Virus record (IMG/VR): IMGVR_UViG_3300046094_000023
Location: 1-42,986 of that record
Direction: 5' to 3' (one strand)
DNA: 42,986 nucleotides
Source: a virus
The notes beneath the pieces were generated by a model. It was not told the DNA's origin. It saw nothing but the letters and a program-made list of their open reading frames with translations, and ran no database searches. Positions 6,238 to 15,459 of the stretch are shown here, in pieces (position 1 is the stretch's first letter; the number at the start of each line of letters is the position of its first letter). A program made the translations under genes and the position numbers.

Positions 6238-7472
6238 ATGAACTAAACTCATGCCAACTAAAAGCTACTGAAGACTTTATTCAGTTTATGCATTCAGATT
6301 CTTCTGAACTCATAATTAGTGGTGCTGCTGGAACAGGTAAGACATTTCTCATGAAACATCTCATAGAGGAAGTTGCTCCTAAGTTCCCAAGGTATACAGT
6401 GGCTTTAACAGCTACCCTTAATAAAGCTGCTCATGTCCTATCTGAAATGGTAGGACAACCCGCTAAAACTATTCACTCATTTCTTAACCTCAAACCAAAG
6501 GAGGACTTTAAAACAGGTAAAACTACCATCACTAAGAACAAAGGTTATAAGATTCACTTTGAAACCTTACTGTTCATTGATGAGTATAGCTATATAGATA
6601 GTGAACTACTAGAGCTAATCAGGGATACCTTGCATGCCTCTAAGATAGTTTATCTTGGAGACAAGGATCAGCTTAACCCTATCTTTGAAATGAATAGCCC
6701 TATTAACGCTTCAGTTAAAACTATCACTGAACTTACTACTCAGATGAGGACTAAACAAGCAGGTATTAAACACCTAGTACAAGGCTATCGTGAAGCAGTA
6801 ACCACTAGTACCTTCCCTAAGCTAGTTACCCTAGATTCCAGTGTTATACATCTATCTGATGAGGAAGCTCAAAGCAAAATTGATGAGTACTTCTATGAGA
6901 AGGACTGTACAGCTAAGATATTAGTCTATACAAATACACGGGTTAAGGAATACACAAACCATATTAGTTATATTCGTAAAGAGAACTCTATATATAACAT
7001 AGGCAGTCAGGTTATATGTTCTAGCTTCTATCAGATTAACGATAGAGAATCCTTACATGCAGAGCAATCCATGACCATTACAGATGTACTGGAAGCTGCT
7101 CCCCTTAAACTTAAAGGTGCTGTTATTGAAGCCCTTGGGTTACAGGTTATAACTGACCTTGGATCTAACCAGTTAATCCATGTATGTCCCAATGATGAGC
7201 ACCTTAAAGAAGTACTTAAACACTTTATTAGATTAAAGGATTGGAGAACCGTATTTCAGATTAAAGGTTACTTTGCTGACATACGTGGGTGTGAAGTACA
7301 AACCACACACAAGGCACAAGGTTCTACTTATGACACTGTATTCATTGATCTTACTGATATCAGTAAGTGTACTCGTCCTGATATAGCAGCAAGGTTACTT
7401 TATGTAGCTACATCTAGAGCCAAGAACCAAGTATACCTTATAGGTAATTTAACAACTAAGTACGGAGGGTGA
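6234..7472 (+). CDS. Dda/RecD2-like SF1B DNA helicase (412 aa)
   Basis: The start is taken at ATG 6234, which overlaps the stop of the membrane protein gene; the longer frame back to 6159 would add 25 residues translated from inside that gene. Motif I (Walker A) is GAAGTGKT (30-37), Walker B is LLFIDEYS (D116-E117), and THKAQGST near the C-terminus is the UvrD-type motif of superfamily 1 helicases, followed by YVATSRA (motif VI). Length and motif spacing fit the Dda group of 5'-3' helicases, as found beside the polymerase in N4-like phages. It probably unwinds DNA at the fork or restarts it. Confidence 0.9.
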   Translation: MNELNSCQLKATEDFIQFMHSDSSELIISGAAGTGKTFLMKHLIEEVAPKFPRYTVALTATLNKAAHVLSEMVGQPAKTIHSFLNLKPKEDFKTGKTTITKNKGYKIHFETLLFIDEYSYIDSELLELIRDTLHASKIVYLGDKDQLNPIFEMNSPINASVKTITELTTQMRTKQAGIKHLVQGYREAVTTSTFPKLVTLDSSVIHLSDEEAQSKIDEYFYEKDCTAKILVYTNTRVKEYTNHISYIRKENSIYNIGSQVICSSFYQINDRESLHAEQSMTITDVLEAAPLKLKGAVIEALGLQVITDLGSNQLIHVCPNDEHLKEVLKHFIRLKDWRTVFQIKGYFADIRGCEVQTTHKAQGSTYDTVFIDLTDISKCTRPDIAARLLYVATSRAKNQVYLIGNLTTKYGG

Positions 7473-9932
7473 ATGAAAATAGCATTATTGGTTACCCATA
7501 CAGACAGCGAGGCTATTTATAGAGCCTACGGTATAACCTCAGAGGACATGGACATAGTTAAGGTACATACCTCACTAGATAAGAAGAAGACCCCTACTAA
7601 GGAAATCAAGGAGTTCATTAAGACCTTAGATTATGACCTCCTAGTGGTAGCAGATGCTGGGTACTTTAAGGTACTCAGTGGTAAGACTAATGTAGATACT
7701 CACCTAGGTTATGTCTTGGATTCTCCACTAGGAGATTATAAGGTTATGTATCTACCTAACTTTAGAGGTATCTTCTATGACCCTGATAAAGTTAATGCTA
7801 AGATATCTCTCGGACTATCAGCTTTACATGACTACGTGAAGGGTTGTTATAAGCCACTAGGGCTCTCCATTATCAAGAGTGCTACATACCCATCAGACAA
7901 TATAGAGGAAGCCTTAAATAAGCTCCTATCTATGGAGTACCCATTATCAGTGGACATTGAAACCTTCGCTCTTAAGAACCCTGATGCAGGTATTGCTTCT
8001 ATAGCTTTTGCTTGGAACAAGGGTGAGGGTATTGCCTTTAAGGTAGACACTAAGGGTACTAAGAACTTTGAGGTAAGAGCTTATCTTAAAGACTTCTTTA
8101 CACAAACCAAGAGTAAGCTTATCTACCATAACATCTCCTTTGATGTCTGTATCCTAATTCATGAGCTATTCATGGAAGGTATTGGAGATACTAAAGGCTT
8201 ATTATCAGGGCTCTCAGTAATGCTTAAGAACTGGGACGATACTAAGTTAATAGCTTACTTAGCTACTAACACCTGTGCTGGTAACTCACTAGGTCTTAAA
8301 GATTTGGCTCAAGAGTTTGCAGGTAACTATGCCTTAACAGATATCAAAGATGTAACCAAGATTCCCTTAGATAAACTATTAGAGTACAACCTAGTAGATT
8401 GTTTAAGTACTTGGTTTGTATATGATAAGTACCTTCCTTTAATGGTGAGGGATAGTCAATTAGAGCTATATGAGACTATCTTTAAACCTGCTGTAGTAGA
8501 TATCATTCAAATGCAATTAACAGGCTTACCTATTGATATGTGTAGAGTTAAAGAAGTATCCAAGGAACTAAGTACCCTTGGGAATACTGCCTTAGTAGCT
8601 ATCCAAGAAAACCCAATAGTAATTGCCTATACAGAGCAACTTAAACTTAATTGGGTGGACTTTAAGAACTCCACTCTTAAGGTTAAGAGGGTTACATTAG
8701 AGGACGCTGAGAAGAAGTTTAATCCTTCTAGTGGTGCACAGTTACAAGACCTATTGTTTAATGTACTTGGGCTACCTATCTTAGAGCTCACAGAGAATAA
8801 GCAACCTGCTACAGGTGGTGATGTACTTAAGAACCTGCTCAACCACTCTAGTGATGAACAGGTACTGTCCTTACTCAACGCACTAATAGCATTGAAGAGT
8901 GTAAGCGGTATGCTTAGTACATTCATACCAGCCATGGAGAATGCCAATCTAGGTATAGATGGGTATCACTACTTATGTGGCTCATTCAATCTAGGAGGTA
9001 CAGTAAGTGGAAGGTTGTCCTCTAATAACCCTAATATGGCTAATCTACCTTCTAACAGTGATCATGGTGAGTTAATCAAGAGCTGCTTTGTAGCTCCTAA
9101 GTCTTGGTTACTTGTAGGTGTTGACTTTAATTCTCTTGAGGACTACATAAGTGCTTTAACCACTAAAGACGAAAATAAACTAAAAGTTTATCTAGAGGGG
9201 TATGACGGACATTGTGTACGAGCCTATGGTTACTACAAGGATCAACTCCCTGACATCGAGGATACAGTTGAATCTATTAACTCTATAGCTGATAAGTATC
9301 CACACCTGAGACAAGAGGGAAAGCAACCAACCTTTGCTCTAACTTATTCCGGCACATTTAAAACACTGATGAGGAACTGTGGATTTACTGTAGATAAAGC
9401 CAAGAACATTGAGCGTATTTACCATGAACTCTATAAGCAGTCCACTGAGTGGGTAGAAGCCAAGATACAGCAAGCTTCTATAGATGGCTATGTAACAGTA
9501 GCCTTTGGGTTAAGGGTTAGAACTCCTCTACTTAAACAAGTGGTATTAGGTAACAGAGGTTGTCCTAATGAAGCTATGGCAGAAGCTAGAACTGCTGGTA
9601 ATGCTTTAGGTCAATCATGGGGACTACTCAACAACAGAGCAGCCAGTGAGTTCATGACTGAAGTTAGAGCTAGCCCCTATGCTAATAAGATACTACCATG
9701 CTGCCATGTACATGATGCACAGTACTACTTAATTGAGGATTCCTTTGAAACACTCATGTTTGTAAATGAACACTTAATCAATGCTATCAAATGGCAAGAA
9801 CACCCTGATATATACCACAACAAAGTAAAGATTGGGGGTAAGCTCGTAGTCTTTCACCCTTCATGGGCTGAAGCACACCCAATACCTAATAACGCCACTG
9901 AGACCCAAATAGAAAGCATATTCAATGAATGA
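7473..9932 (+). CDS. Family A DNA polymerase with 3'-5' exonuclease (819 aa)
   Basis: Residues 161-163 (DIE in SVDIETFAL) are exonuclease motif Exo I, and NISFD (220-224) is Exo II. The polymerase part has motif A VDFNSLEDY with D551, motif B R613-x3-K617-x7-Y625 (in RQEGKQPTFALTYSG), and motif C HVHDAQYY with D748. Motif A differs from the common DYSQIELR form, and motif C is HDA rather than HDE; similar variants occur in T5-type phage polymerases. The N-terminal 150 residues have no recognised domain and there is no 5'-nuclease domain. It starts immediately at the helicase stop. This is the replicative polymerase. Confidence 0.95.
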   Translation: MKIALLVTHTDSEAIYRAYGITSEDMDIVKVHTSLDKKKTPTKEIKEFIKTLDYDLLVVADAGYFKVLSGKTNVDTHLGYVLDSPLGDYKVMYLPNFRGIFYDPDKVNAKISLGLSALHDYVKGCYKPLGLSIIKSATYPSDNIEEALNKLLSMEYPLSVDIETFALKNPDAGIASIAFAWNKGEGIAFKVDTKGTKNFEVRAYLKDFFTQTKSKLIYHNISFDVCILIHELFMEGIGDTKGLLSGLSVMLKNWDDTKLIAYLATNTCAGNSLGLKDLAQEFAGNYALTDIKDVTKIPLDKLLEYNLVDCLSTWFVYDKYLPLMVRDSQLELYETIFKPAVVDIIQMQLTGLPIDMCRVKEVSKELSTLGNTALVAIQENPIVIAYTEQLKLNWVDFKNSTLKVKRVTLEDAEKKFNPSSGAQLQDLLFNVLGLPILELTENKQPATGGDVLKNLLNHSSDEQVLSLLNALIALKSVSGMLSTFIPAMENANLGIDGYHYLCGSFNLGGTVSGRLSSNNPNMANLPSNSDHGELIKSCFVAPKSWLLVGVDFNSLEDYISALTTKDENKLKVYLEGYDGHCVRAYGYYKDQLPDIEDTVESINSIADKYPHLRQEGKQPTFALTYSGTFKTLMRNCGFTVDKAKNIERIYHELYKQSTEWVEAKIQQASIDGYVTVAFGLRVRTPLLKQVVLGNRGCPNEAMAEARTAGNALGQSWGLLNNRAASEFMTEVRASPYANKILPCCHVHDAQYYLIEDSFETLMFVNEHLINAIKWQEHPDIYHNKVKIGGKLVVFHPSWAEAHPIPNNATETQIESIFNE

Positions 9933-10857
9933 TGAAGAACTCCCCTTAGTTATACAGATGTGGTTAAAGTCAGATGACTATGACTATATTAAAGATAAGA
10001 ACTACTTAAGTGTTACCTCCCTTATTAAGCCAACGAAACAATTTATCCTAGGCTCTAGGGTAACTAATCTACAGACTAATCTAATTGATAGAGTGAGTAC
10101 CTCTCAAGGACAGGCTGTACATACTGCTATTGCTCTTGCTGCTACTAAGATAGACCTACTACCACCTAACCTTAGAAACCTCTATGAACTTAATCCAGTA
10201 AAGCCTGATCCTGACAAGATCCAAGTGTATATGGAGCAAAGAGCTTTTAAAGAGTTCCTAGGCTATAGGATTGGAGGTAAGTTTGATTATGTTCAAGACG
10301 GCGTAGTTCATGACATTAAGACTACTTCTACCATGTCATGGAACAATGCTAACAGTTTAGAGTACTACAAGCTACAAGGTAGTCTATATCGTTGGCTCAA
10401 TCCTGACATCATTACTAAGGACTACATGGTAGTAGATTTTATCTTTGGTAATTGGACAGCAGCCAAGATAAATGTAGAAGAGAACTATCCACCACATAAG
10501 CTATCCTTTAAGGTTATCCCCTTGTACAGCCTAGAAGAGACTGAGCAGTGGCTCACTAATAAGATTAACGACCTTACTAGATTGCTTGATGAGTCTCAGG
10601 ATAATATCCCTGACTGCTCTCCTGAGGAGATGTGGCAAGATCCCCCTGTATATAAGTACTACGCTTCCCCTGATAAGTTAGGACGTTCTACTAAGAACTT
10701 CACCTCTGAAGAAGAGGCTAGAAAGTACAGAGCCTTACAGGCTAAGGGTGTAGTACTTACTGTGAGCTCTAGACCAAGGAAATGTGGCTTCTGTTCAGGT
10801 GCTTCAATATGTAAACAAAAGGAACTCTATGAATCAACAACATCACCCAGTAATTAA
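9925..10857 (+). CDS. Cas4/RecB-like PD-(D/E)XK nuclease (310 aa)
   Basis: The nuclease core is visible as GGKFDYV (D121), VVHDIKTT (D130, K132) and a following Q-x-x-x-Y pair (Q151-Y155), the RecB/Cas4 pattern. Close to the C-terminus, KCGFCSGASIC carries three clustered cysteines as in the iron-sulphur cluster of Cas4/AddB relatives; a clear fourth cysteine is not visible. It overlaps the polymerase gene by eight bases and the primase gene by 29. A role as single-strand exonuclease in phage replication or recombination is likely, with host DNA degradation as an alternative. Confidence 0.85.
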   Translation: MNDEELPLVIQMWLKSDDYDYIKDKNYLSVTSLIKPTKQFILGSRVTNLQTNLIDRVSTSQGQAVHTAIALAATKIDLLPPNLRNLYELNPVKPDPDKIQVYMEQRAFKEFLGYRIGGKFDYVQDGVVHDIKTTSTMSWNNANSLEYYKLQGSLYRWLNPDIITKDYMVVDFIFGNWTAAKINVEENYPPHKLSFKVIPLYSLEETEQWLTNKINDLTRLLDESQDNIPDCSPEEMWQDPPVYKYYASPDKLGRSTKNFTSEEEARKYRALQAKGVVLTVSSRPRKCGFCSGASICKQKELYESTTSPSN

Positions 10858-12973
10858 GGACTTATGTACCATCTTATGTAATAAAACACAGAACACAGAG
10901 ACCTCATTCTTTAAAGCTGAGATAGCCTACTTCCTAGGTAAGATGGCTGCCTGTATGAGGGTCAAGGTATCCACAGAAGACCGTGGTGATATACCAGTAA
11001 ACATCTATGCACTTGGACTGGCAGTTTCTGGGGCAGGAAAAGGTTTTTCTATCAACATCATGGAAGATCAACTCTTAGGTAAATTTAAACAAGAGTTCAT
11101 GGAGAATACATTCCCTACTGTGGCTATGGGAAGTATTAATGATATAGCTGAGACACGCTCTATCAAGAATAGCTCTAACCAACAAGATGAATTAGAGCTC
11201 CTCTTAAAAGACTACAAGAATACTGGGGCATATCCATTTACCTTTGACAGTGGTACAGCTCCTGCCGTTAAACAGTTACGCAATAAGCTATTAATGGCTG
11301 GGTGTGGTTCTATCAACCTACAGATTGATGAGATAGCCTCTAACCTACTTAATGTAGTTGATGTACTAAATCTATTCTTAGAGTTATATGATCAAGGTAA
11401 AGCCAAGCAGAAGATTACCAAGAACACTATTGAAAGTGTGCGTACTGAAGAGTTAGACGGAAGTACACCAGCTAATATGCTCCTCTTTGGTACACAATCA
11501 AAGTTACTTGATGGTGGGCAGATTGAAGACATGTTCTTTAGTTTCTTGGATACTGGATATGCTCGTAGATGCATCTTTGGGTTAATGGGTGCTGATAAGA
11601 AGGCGTACGCTACCTTAACTCCTGAAGAAACCTATGACCGTCTCATCTGTAAAGAAAATGATGAATTGGTTAATAAGTGGTCAGACCACTTCTATACACT
11701 GGCTGCCCTGACTAACTACGGTAAGAAGATATCCTTACCTAGGGAAACTGCTATTGAACTAATCAAGTATAAGTGTGAGTGTGAGCTCTTAGCTGAGTCA
11801 TTACCTGAACATGCTGAGATTAAGAAAGCTGAGATATCCCATAGATATTTCAAGGCACTTAAGTTAGCAGGGGCATATGCCTTTATTGATGGTACAGAGG
11901 TCATTACAAGCACTCAGTTAGCTCAGGCTATCTTACTAGTAGAAGAGAGTGGTGCAGCCTTCCAAGGTATCTTAAACAGAGATAAACCCTATGTTAAGTT
12001 AGCTAAGTTCCTAGCAGGTGAAAAGACTGAAGTAACTCATGCAGATTTAACAGAGGCACTTCCATTCTATAAGACAGGTAATGTATTTAGAAGTGAACTT
12101 ATGTCCTTGGCTATTGCTTGGGGATATAAGAATAACGTCATCATTAAGAAGTCTTTCACCGATGGTATTGAGTTTTTCACGGGTGAGAAGTTAGAGGCTA
12201 CTTCACTGGAGCATGTTAAGTTATCTTATAGTAACCACATGGCTTCTGACTATGAACCTACTGTAGCACCATTCTCTGCACTCCATACGTTAACTCAATC
12301 AGCTAATCTACACTGGTGTAACCATGCATTTAGAGGTAACCATAGGAGTGAGAGTAATGTCATTACAGGGTTCAACTTATTAGTCTTGGATTGTGATGGA
12401 GGTACTTCACTGAACACATGTCATGAGCTACTTAAAGACTATGTCTTTATGACCCATGAAACTAAGAGAAGTACTCCTGAACTAAATAGGTATAGGTTAG
12501 TGATACCTATTAACTATGCCCTCAATCTTCACTCCAATGAGTATAAGGAAGTACTGACAGCAGTCATGGATTACTTACCCATACAAGGCTTAGACAGTGC
12601 CTCTAGGGAACGTTCTCATAAGTGGGAGACCTGTGCTACAGGTAATCACTATTACAACCTAGAAGGTAAGGTATTTGATATCCTGCCATTCATTCCTGCT
12701 ACCAGTAAGAACATAGAGCATAAGAATGTCCTAGCTAAGTATGCTTCCATGGATTCATTGGATAGGTGGTTCATACAACAAGGTGTTGAAGGGAATAGAT
12801 CCAATAACATGATTAAGTATGCCCTAGTTCTATTTGATACAGGTATTGATTATGACACTGCTAAGGAGAAGATTAAACAACTAAACAGTAAGACAGCAAG
12901 CCCATTAACCCAGCAGGAGTTAGACACTACTGTGTTAGCTACCCTATTTAAAAAATACAAGGACACTATATGA
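10829..12973 (+). CDS. Primase/helicase-type replication protein (DUF3987-like ATPase plus primase-like region, 714 aa)
   Basis: The ATG at 10829 has AAAAGGAAC upstream and lies inside the end of the nuclease gene. The N-terminal half has a Walker A-like AVSGAGKGFS (65-74) and QIDEIASNL, a pattern seen in DUF3987/VirE-type phage ATPases. The C-terminal half contains LVLDCDGGTS (D521, D523) and then RYRLVIPIN, which resemble the metal-binding and nucleotide-binding strands of an archaeo-eukaryotic primase (PrimPol), followed by a helical PriCT-like end (GNRSNNMIKYALVLFDTG). I infer a combined primase-helicase for lagging-strand synthesis; the split into two activities is not proven. Its stop overlaps the start of the next gene by four bases. 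Confidence 0.75.
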   Translation: MNQQHHPVIKDLCTILCNKTQNTETSFFKAEIAYFLGKMAACMRVKVSTEDRGDIPVNIYALGLAVSGAGKGFSINIMEDQLLGKFKQEFMENTFPTVAMGSINDIAETRSIKNSSNQQDELELLLKDYKNTGAYPFTFDSGTAPAVKQLRNKLLMAGCGSINLQIDEIASNLLNVVDVLNLFLELYDQGKAKQKITKNTIESVRTEELDGSTPANMLLFGTQSKLLDGGQIEDMFFSFLDTGYARRCIFGLMGADKKAYATLTPEETYDRLICKENDELVNKWSDHFYTLAALTNYGKKISLPRETAIELIKYKCECELLAESLPEHAEIKKAEISHRYFKALKLAGAYAFIDGTEVITSTQLAQAILLVEESGAAFQGILNRDKPYVKLAKFLAGEKTEVTHADLTEALPFYKTGNVFRSELMSLAIAWGYKNNVIIKKSFTDGIEFFTGEKLEATSLEHVKLSYSNHMASDYEPTVAPFSALHTLTQSANLHWCNHAFRGNHRSESNVITGFNLLVLDCDGGTSLNTCHELLKDYVFMTHETKRSTPELNRYRLVIPINYALNLHSNEYKEVLTAVMDYLPIQGLDSASRERSHKWETCATGNHYYNLEGKVFDILPFIPATSKNIEHKNVLAKYASMDSLDRWFIQQGVEGNRSNNMIKYALVLFDTGIDYDTAKEKIKQLNSKTASPLTQQELDTTVLATLFKKYKDTI

Positions 12974-14729
12974 GTGAAAGTTCAGAAGATAAAGATGAGT
13001 TCTCAGGATTAGACCAGTTAGTACTTATTACTGGTGTTTCAGGTGAAGGTAAGTCAAGATCTCTATATAACATACGGGATCAGCATGACTGGATATACCT
13101 GAATGTTGAAGCGGGTTTGTAAGATAGCCCCTCTACATAGCAATATGTAGCAGATAACTTATTTAATTGCTGGAACACCCTTTTTATGTTATAATAAGTT
13201 TCGATAACTTATAGGACATAGACAGATGAAAATATGTAAACAGTGTAAAAGTAAAATCAACAGTTCTAACATTTATCATAACTTTATTTATTGCTCTAGA
13301 AGTTGTGCCACAACTGCACAAAGGGGCGGATTAACTAAAGCTATGATAGAAGAGGAAATTGTTGCTTACGTTATTAATAAGGGAAAGTACTCTACTTTAA
13401 GTGAAATACTAAAAGGAATAGGTAGGTCAAATAAGACTGTATCTAAATTTGGTATTTCAATAAAAAAGATACAAGAATCTCTTGGGATTGTTAAGTCAAA
13501 ATCCCATTTTGAAGCCTCTATCTATTCTGTATTAACTAAAGAATTTGATAATGTTATATGTGAAGTTACTTCAGAAGATTTGGTATCCCCAAAAGGATAC
13601 CCCTTAAGAATTGATTTCTATATACCAGAGTTAAATTTATATATAGAAGCGGACGGCAATCAGCATACTGACCCTAATAACCCTTGGTATAATGAATACT
13701 TTGTAGAGTGTGACCAATTAAAAACAGCCTACTGTAATAAGATCGGTACACTGATTCGTATTCCCTATACTAAAAATGCAACCACTGAATATGTATTAAA
13801 ACATCTGAGAGCTTGTAGGGCTACAACGCAACTGGTAACAGTAATCGTGAATGCTTAAAAACCTATAAGATTGGGCAATCAGCAGGCAAGACTCAATATA
13901 ACTATATTGAGTAAGCTTCAACGACTATTCCTTCGGGAAGTACATCTAAGTAGATGGAAATGGTAAGTACCTCATTAGAGGTAAAGATATAGTCTGGTCT
14001 GTATAGAAATATATAGCAGCTTGTATAAAGCGGGAAGCATCTAACGAATGCTTTTGAACAATAACGAAAAGACTCCCCTTCAGTAACGCCTTTACCTCTC
14101 GTAATATAACTGACCCTGACATGGTTACCGCAGCTCTTACATGGGCTACCTTACCTGAGAATAAAGGAGAGTTTAAAGGCATAATCATAGACTCCCTTAC
14201 ATTCCTCATGGATCTCTATGAAAGTACACATATCGCATTCATAGATAAGAAGAGCTCCGATGGTATGGCTGCATGGTCTAACTATGGACAGTTCTTTAAA
14301 ACCATGTTGCAACGGTTAGTCCCAGCTATTGATGCACCTGTAATCTTTACAGCCCATGTACTGCCTATACTTAATGCAGCTACTGAAGAGTTTACTGTAC
14401 GTGTACCTATTAAAGGTGCATTAAAGAACGTAGGCGTTGAGAGTTTCTTTTCTACTGTAGTAGCAGCTAAAAGGGTTAAAGTATCAATCCTTGAGCCTTA
14501 TATGCAGAAGCAAATGGATTTAGGGAACTGTATTTTAAATATAACTGATGAAGAAAGAGAGGACACCTATAAGTATGTGTTTCAAACAAGACCTACCAAG
14601 GACACATTCAAAGAGAAAATGAGAACACCCGATACATTATTCACTAGACCCTATACATACATGGACAACGATACACAGCTATTAATTGACATGTTAGACA
14701 ACTTCCACAAACAAAATAAAAATAAGTAA
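12970..14729 (+). CDS. P-loop (AAA_24/RecA-like) ATPase, split by a group I intron; exons 12970-13116 and 14067-14729
   Basis: Exon 1 (49 codons) starts at ATG 12970, overlapping the primase stop, and carries Walker A GVSGEGKS (22-29). Read without splicing it stops one codon past the junction (TTG TAA). Exon 2 (14067-14729) continues in frame with KRLPFSNAF. It has the Walker B strand KGIIIDSLTFLMD with D91. Joining 13116 to 14067 gives ..YLNVEAG/KRLPF.., which matches the usual strand after Walker A in AAA_24-type phage ATPases, and a product of 269 aa. N4-like phages have such an ATPase just upstream of SSB. It probably acts with primase or recombination proteins. Exon 2 alone could be mistaken for a gene starting at 14121. 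Confidence 0.88.
13117..14066 (+). ncRNA. Group I self-splicing intron (IA-like), 950 nt
   Basis: The 5' splice site follows GGGT (13113-13116), which pairs with GCCC (13127-13130) as P1 with the expected U-G wobble. P2 is a 7-bp hairpin with a GCAA loop (13133-13150). The P element AATTGCTGG (13165-13173) and Q element AATCAGCAG (13877-13885) supply P4. Later parts are P6a (13891-13912), P7 GACTA/TAGTC (13923-13927 with 13990-13994), P7.1 with a UUCG loop (13928-13939), P7.2 (13943-13956) and P8 (13968-13983). P9 has a GAAA loop (13999-14016), and a terminal hairpin spans 14035-14053. The last intron base is G14066. AACGACTATTCC and AGATATAGTCTG closely resemble the T4 td intron core. The endonuclease gene sits in the P5 loop. 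Confidence 0.9.
13226..13858 (+). CDS. Intron-encoded homing endonuclease, PD-(D/E)XK (EDxHD/Vsr-like), 210 aa
   Basis: An N-terminal zinc-finger-like module has CKQC (C4, C7) and CSRSC (C23, C27). A helical DNA-binding-like stretch follows (about 35-90). The catalytic part has E96, D130 in LRIDFYIPEL, IEADGNQH (E141, D143, H147) and D163, the order found in the Vsr-related EDxHD homing endonucleases such as I-Bth0305I. It lies wholly inside the intron, reads in the same direction and is more AT-rich than the exons. It should cleave intron-less alleles of the ATPase gene and spread the intron. The family assignment is by motif; assignment of each catalytic residue is tentative. Confidence 0.8.
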   Translation: MKICKQCKSKINSSNIYHNFIYCSRSCATTAQRGGLTKAMIEEEIVAYVINKGKYSTLSEILKGIGRSNKTVSKFGISIKKIQESLGIVKSKSHFEASIYSVLTKEFDNVICEVTSEDLVSPKGYPLRIDFYIPELNLYIEADGNQHTDPNNPWYNEYFVECDQLKTAYCNKIGTLIRIPYTKNATTEYVLKHLRACRATTQLVTVIVNA

Positions 14730-14736
14730 ATAAATT

Positions 14737-15459
14737 ATGAATAACTTCTTCGCATCATTAGAACAACCTAAAGACATCGTAACAACTACTGACAGCTTAG
14801 GTGGTCGTAGCCTATTTGATAGTGACATCTATGAAGCTACAGTCTCTGTAGCCTATACAAGTGTATCTAAAAGCGGTGCTAAGGCTGTTAACCTAATCCT
14901 TAATATGGGTAAAGATAAACAGTATCGTGAGACTATCTATGTTTCAAGTAACACAGCAAAAGGTGGTAAATCTTACACTGAACGAGATGGTAAGACATAT
15001 CCAATGATTGGCTTCACCCTCATTAATGATCTTTGTATTGTGGCTACAGGTCTACCTTTAACTTCACAAGACTTAGAAGAGAAGCTCATTAACATCTACG
15101 ACTTTGAGGCACGTAAAGAAGTTCCAAGGTCTACAGACTGCTTAGTAAACCTACACGGTAAGAAAGTTAAGGTAGCCTTAATCAAAGCCCTTGTAAACAA
15201 GCAAGAGAAGAATTCAGCTGGTGAGTATGTAGATATTGCTGAAACAAAAGAAACTAATGCAATTGTTAAGTTCCTTAATGAGGATAGCTTCACAGCTAAT
15301 GAGTTAGAGGCTAAAGACAGAGTGCCTGTCTATGCACCTAAATGGTTAACACTGAATCAAGGCATTACTAAGGACAAATCTAAAGAGGTAGCTAAATCTT
15401 CTGTGCCTACAGCAAGTTCTAGTCCTATTTTTGTAAAACCCCTGTTCTTTAAGAAATGA
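14737..15459 (+). CDS. Single-stranded DNA-binding protein, N4 gp45-like (240 aa)
   Basis: Position (directly after the P-loop ATPase and before RusA and dUTPase), size and a beta-rich N-terminal half with alternating charged/hydrophobic strands (DIYEATVSVAYTSVSKSG, KAVNLILNMG) point to the phage SSB. The N4 SSB is about 265 aa and also activates late transcription by the host polymerase. The C-terminus here is Ser/Pro/Lys-rich and ends PLFFKK rather than the acidic tail of bacterial SSBs. The start has no evident ribosome binding site in a very AT-rich leader, so re-initiation from the ATPase stop seven bases upstream is likely. I do not see a sequence motif that proves the OB fold. Confidence 0.7.
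   Translation: MNNFFASLEQPKDIVTTTDSLGGRSLFDSDIYEATVSVAYTSVSKSGAKAVNLILNMGKDKQYRETIYVSSNTAKGGKSYTERDGKTYPMIGFTLINDLCIVATGLPLTSQDLEEKLINIYDFEARKEVPRSTDCLVNLHGKKVKVALIKALVNKQEKNSAGEYVDIAETKETNAIVKFLNEDSFTANELEAKDRVPVYAPKWLTLNQGITKDKSKEVAKSSVPTASSSPIFVKPLFFKK

Noticed and set aside
12970-13122. A truncated pseudogene ending at TAA 13122
   Set aside because: The stop lies five bases inside a well-formed group I intron, and splicing restores a full ATPase frame.
14121-14729. A separate 202-aa gene starting at ATG 14121
   Set aside because: The frame is exon 2 of the intron-split ATPase; it extends upstream in frame to the splice junction at 14067, and the Walker A is in exon 1.
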